Assembly (NCBI GenBank): GCA_900543365.1
Contig: UQRG01000057.1
Span: 1-8,296, forward strand
Direction: 5' to 3'
Length of the DNA: 8,296 nucleotides
From: an uncultured Eubacterium sp.
GTDB lineage: Bacteria > Bacillota > Clostridia > Lachnospirales > CAG-274
The notes beneath the pieces are model-generated. The model was given only the letters and a program-made list of their open reading frames with translations. It searched no databases and was not told where the DNA came from. The position numbers were made by a program, and so were the translations under genes. Positions 5,922 through 8,296 of the stretch are shown in pieces; the stretch's first letter is position 1; each line of letters starts with the position of its first letter.

Positions 5922-7079
5922 ATGAAGAAGAAATTAATGGCGGTAGCTTTAACTCTTGCACTTTCTGCAAGTGCTTTACTTACTGGCTGTGGCGGTGGAA
6001 CTGGCGAGGCGTCAGCTGATAGTGATGTTGTTAAGATTGGTGTTACAATGCCTTACACAGGAGATATGGCTGCTGGTGCTGCTATAGAAGATGAAGGTAT
6101 TAAACTTGCTTATAGTGAAAGACCAACTGCAACTATTAATGGTAAGGAGTATAAGGTTGAGCTTATTACTGCTGATAACAAGGGTGATAAGGTAGAGGCT
6201 ACAAATGCAGCAACTAGTTTAATTGACCAAGGTGTTTGTGCTATTCTTGGTTCTTACTCATCTACACCATCTCTTGGTGTTTCTCAGGTAATTAAGGAAG
6301 CAGGAATTCCTACTTTAGGCTTAAGTTGTACTAATCCTGCTGTAACTGCTGGTAATGATTACTACTTTAGAGTATGTTTTATTGACCCATATCAAGGTAA
6401 GGTTATGGCTAGTTATGCTTACAATACATTAGGTGCTAAGACAGCAGCTATTGCTACTGAAAAGGGTAGTGATTATTCTGTAGGTCTTGCACAGTATTTT
6501 AAGGATGAATTTACTAAGTTAGGTGGTAAGGTTGTTGAGGCATCTTATCAGACAGGTGATACTGACTTTAATGCACAGATTACTAACTTAAAGGCAAGTA
6601 ATCCTGATGTTTATTTTGTACCAAGTAACTATACTGAGGCAGCTATGTTTGTTAAGCAGGCTAAGCAAGCTGGTGTAACTCAGACAATTCTTGGTGGTGA
6701 TTTATATGGAGTACCTGAATTTTTAACTCTTGCAGGTAATGAGGCTAATGGTTGTCAGTTCTCTACATATTTTGATGCAAATTCTAATCTTTCTGATAAA
6801 ACTGCTGACTTTGTAGCTAAGTATAGAGAAGCTAATGGTAAAGACCCAGCAGGTTGTACTGCTCTTGGTTATGACGGTTACAACTTAATGTTAGATTCTA
6901 TTGAAAAAGCTGGTTCAACTGACCCAGAAGCTATTAAGGAAGCTCTTAAGAATGCTGATTTTGTAGGAGTTACTGGTCCTGTTAAGTTTGATGAAAATGG
7001 TGACCCATCAAAGGCTGCTGTTATTATGGAAGTTAAGGGTAATAAGTTCTCATATATTACAGAAGTATCAGCTGAATAA
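5922..7079 (+). CDS. livJ: Branched-chain amino acid ABC transporter substrate-binding lipoprotein (LivJ/LivK type)
   Basis: The product captures branched-chain or related amino acids outside the membrane and delivers them to the LivH-LivM permease. I chose the ATG at 5922 (385 residues) because GGAAGGAG (5906-5913) precedes it and it starts directly with a lipoprotein signal: MKKK, a hydrophobic stretch, and the lipobox LTGC with Cys23 as the anchored residue. The in-frame ATG at 5868 would only add an 18-residue non-signal extension and lies in a hairpin. The mature part is a type I periplasmic-binding fold (Peripla_BP_6): VKIGVTMPYTGDMA (38-50), the ligand-contacting region GSYSSTPSLGVSQVI (110-124), YFRVCFIDPYQGK (148-160) and GYDGYNLMLDSI (316-327). 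The ligand may be Leu/Ile/Val or another amino acid or amide; family proteins vary. First gene of the operon. Confidence 0.94.
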   Translation: MKKKLMAVALTLALSASALLTGCGGGTGEASADSDVVKIGVTMPYTGDMAAGAAIEDEGIKLAYSERPTATINGKEYKVELITADNKGDKVEATNAATSLIDQGVCAILGSYSSTPSLGVSQVIKEAGIPTLGLSCTNPAVTAGNDYYFRVCFIDPYQGKVMASYAYNTLGAKTAAIATEKGSDYSVGLAQYFKDEFTKLGGKVVEASYQTGDTDFNAQITNLKASNPDVYFVPSNYTEAAMFVKQAKQAGVTQTILGGDLYGVPEFLTLAGNEANGCQFSTYFDANSNLSDKTADFVAKYREANGKDPAGCTALGYDGYNLMLDSIEKAGSTDPEAIKEALKNADFVGVTGPVKFDENGDPSKAAVIMEVKGNKFSYITEVSAE

Positions 7080-7087
7080 TATTAGTG

Positions 7088-7106
7088 TTTGAATTATACA
7101 TTCAAA
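7088..7106 (+). promoter_or_regulatory. Stem-loop 1 of the livJ-livH spacer
   Basis: TTTGAAT (7088-7094) pairs with ATTCAAA (7100-7106) around the loop TATAC, starting nine bases after the livJ stop codon. It is a weak A/U-rich hairpin with no T run, notable mainly because two stronger hairpins follow. Confidence 0.45.
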
Positions 7107-7113
7107 TTATTAT

Positions 7114-7142
7114 ACCCCATACAGTATTGTACTGTATGGGGT
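7114..7142 (+). promoter_or_regulatory. Stem-loop 2 of the livJ-livH spacer: 13-bp perfect stem
   Basis: ACCCCATACAGTA (7114-7126) pairs perfectly with TACTGTATGGGGT (7130-7142) around a three-base loop TTG. It is the most stable-looking structure in the window. No T tract follows (CTATGACTTTAATTT), so it is not a classic full terminator. Strong hairpins after binding-protein genes commonly protect the upstream mRNA from 3' decay or give partial termination, so that the binding protein is made in excess over the permease; that role is inferred here. Confidence 0.75.
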
Positions 7143-7160
7143 CTATGACTTTAATTTAGT

Positions 7161-7213
7161 GAATTATCTATTTCAAAGCTTTGTGACAATGGTTTTGAAA
7201 TAGATATTTCAAA
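7161..7213 (+). promoter_or_regulatory. Stem-loop 3 of the livJ-livH spacer, with an alternative fold
   Basis: Bases 7161-7180 pair with 7191-7210 in 19 of 20 positions (one T-T mismatch, two G-U wobbles); the core is ATCTATTTCAAA (7166-7177) with TTTGAAATAGAT (7194-7205), capped by a small TTG/CAA hairpin. The same TTTGAAAT (7194-7201) can instead pair with ATTTCAAA (7206-7213) in an eight-bp stem with a four-base loop, so two exclusive folds exist. The structure ends 11 to 14 bases before the livH ribosome binding site AGAAAGG (7224-7230). Confidence 0.6.
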
Positions 7214-7240
7214 TTATATTTATAGAAAGGTTGTGAATTT

Positions 7241-8152
7241 ATGTTTAGTATGCCGGATATGCCTACATTACTTCAGCAGATTTTAAATGGTATTACATTG
7301 GGCGGTCTTTTTGCACTTATTGCTGTAGGTTACACAATGGTTTATGGTATATTAAGACTTATTAACTTTGCTCACTGCGATATTGTAATGATGGCTATGT
7401 ATATAGCATTCTTTATTATTCCAGCTGACTTTAGATTTTGGGGTGCTGGTTTTATTGTAGTTATTGTATGTACTGCTATACTTGGTGTTGGTGTTGAAAA
7501 GGTGGCATATGCTCCATTAAGAAAGCAGAACGCACCTAAACTTTCAATGCTTATTTCTGCCATAGGTGTTTCATATTTTCTTGAAAATCTTGCAACAGTT
7601 CTCTTTACTGGTGTACCAAAGACATTTCCCCAGATTCCGTTTTTTGTGTCTACATTTAAAGTAGGACCTGTTATTCTTCAAAGACTTTCAGTTATTACAC
7701 CTGTAGTTACTATTCTTATTATGGTTTTATTACTCTTTATTATTAACAAAACTAAGAGTGGTATGGCAATGAGAGCTGTATCTAAGGACCTTGAAACTGC
7801 GAAACTTATGGGTATTGATGTATCCAAGACTATTTCTTATACATTTGCTATTGGTTCAGCTATTGCAGCAGTAGGTGCAATTTTATGGGGATTAAAGTAC
7901 CCTAAAATTACACCAACAGTAGGTATTATGCCTGGACTTAAGTGCTTTATAGCAGCTGTTATTGGAGGTATTGGTAATGTAAAAGGTGCTGTTATTGGTG
8001 GCGTCCTTCTAGGTTTTATTGAAGTTATGGCGGTTACATTTTTCCCATCACTTTCAGCCTATAAGGATATATTTGCATTTGTACTCCTTATTATTATCCT
8101 TCTTTTCAGACCTAATGGTCTTATTGGCGAGAAAATTGCCGAGAAAGTATAA
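7241..8152 (+). CDS. livH: Branched-chain amino acid ABC transporter permease LivH
   Basis: The 303-residue product is one of two inner-membrane permease subunits of a LivHMGF-type (HAAT family) importer. It opens with the family signature LLQQILNGITLGGLFALIAVGYTMVYGILRLINFAHCDIVM (residues 10-50), then about eight hydrophobic segments. The cytoplasmic coupling loop that contacts the ATPases is GMAMRAVSKDLETAKLMGIDVSK (174-196), and the end has the usual GGIGNVKGAVIGGVLLGFIE (242-261) and LLFRPNGLIGEK (287-298). Length is normal. In the NFAHGD motif, as I recall it from relatives, Cys46 replaces Gly. The ATG is preceded by AGAAAGG at a ten-base spacing, wider than for its neighbours. Expression probably depends on the livJ promoter, since I see no convincing promoter in the 161-base gap. 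The stop is followed by livM after 12 bases. Confidence 0.95.
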   Translation: MFSMPDMPTLLQQILNGITLGGLFALIAVGYTMVYGILRLINFAHCDIVMMAMYIAFFIIPADFRFWGAGFIVVIVCTAILGVGVEKVAYAPLRKQNAPKLSMLISAIGVSYFLENLATVLFTGVPKTFPQIPFFVSTFKVGPVILQRLSVITPVVTILIMVLLLFIINKTKSGMAMRAVSKDLETAKLMGIDVSKTISYTFAIGSAIAAVGAILWGLKYPKITPTVGIMPGLKCFIAAVIGGIGNVKGAVIGGVLLGFIEVMAVTFFPSLSAYKDIFAFVLLIIILLFRPNGLIGEKIAEKV

Positions 8153-8164
8153 GGGGGTGCTAGT

Positions 8165-8296
8165 GTGAAGTCTATTAATAAAAGAAATTTGATTTTAAAT
8201 ATTATTGTTATACTTGCAATAATTGGTTTTATTGTATATGCAGAAACTAACAAGAGAGCTTTTGGTCTTACTAACTTAAAACTTGTTAAACTTTGC
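8165..8296 (+). CDS. livM: Branched-chain amino acid ABC transporter permease LivM, N-terminal fragment (cut by window edge)
   Basis: A GTG start at 8165 opens a frame that stays open through the last base, giving 44 residues: a short basic start (MKSINKRN), one hydrophobic segment (about residues 9-25, LILNIIVILAIIGFIVY) and a polar stretch. It is preceded by a strong AGGGGGTG ribosome binding site (8152-8159) overlapping the livH stop codon. Position directly after livH, tight spacing and the N-terminal membrane segment fit LivM, the partner permease, but the diagnostic parts lie beyond the window. No in-frame ATG is available upstream, so GTG is the probable start; the preceding overlapping GTG at 8163 is followed at once by a stop. 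Confidence 0.8.
   Translation, partial: MKSINKRNLILNIIVILAIIGFIVYAETNKRAFGLTNLKLVKLC

Noticed and set aside
7114..7142. Reading the 13-bp hairpin as a full rho-independent terminator
   Set aside because: There is no T tract after the stem, and livH has no convincing promoter of its own downstream, so complete termination here would silence the permease genes.

Overview
The window is strongly A+T-rich chromosomal DNA with GGAGG-like ribosome binding sites, consensus sigma-A-type promoters and short intergenic gaps. Together with the gene set (a branched-chain amino acid importer with a lipoprotein binding protein, a short malic enzyme, RecX, SmpB, a MATE pump and a probably secreted transglutaminase-like protein), this points to a low-GC anaerobic Firmicute, most likely a member of Clostridia (Lachnospiraceae or a relative). 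The lineage is inferred from style and content; no rRNA or other phylogenetic marker was compared.

Layout. (1) Bases 1-653 (+) carry the C-terminal part of a transglutaminase-like cysteine peptidase fold protein, cut by the left edge. It converges on a minus-strand pair across a strong bidirectional hairpin terminator at about 751-804. (2) Bases 2820-855 (-) hold a two-gene unit, MATE efflux transporter then recX, overlapping by 14 bases and read from a likely promoter at 2841-2869. (3) Bases 2987-5525 (+) hold a PHP-domain phosphoesterase, smpB (one base after the PHP stop codon) and a malic enzyme (42 bases later), which could form one transcript. (4) Bases 5526-5921 are a long non-coding stretch with a terminator-like hairpin, a 15-bp perfect inverted repeat, a textbook promoter (TTGACA, 17 bases, TATAAT) and a GC-rich leader hairpin. 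(5) Bases 5922-8296 (+) are the start of a liv operon: the branched-chain amino acid binding lipoprotein, the permease LivH, and the beginning of the second permease LivM, cut by the right edge. The ATPases LivG and LivF would be expected beyond the window.

The genes themselves are ordinary housekeeping and transport genes; I see no phage, transposon, CRISPR, toxin-antitoxin or biosynthetic cluster. The most notable material is non-coding: the leader hairpin of the liv operon, and the 161-base gap between the binding protein gene and livH, which contains three successive stem-loops, the last with a mutually exclusive alternative fold just ahead of the livH start. These suggest post-transcriptional tuning of the operon (more binding protein than permease, possibly attenuation), but that is inference.
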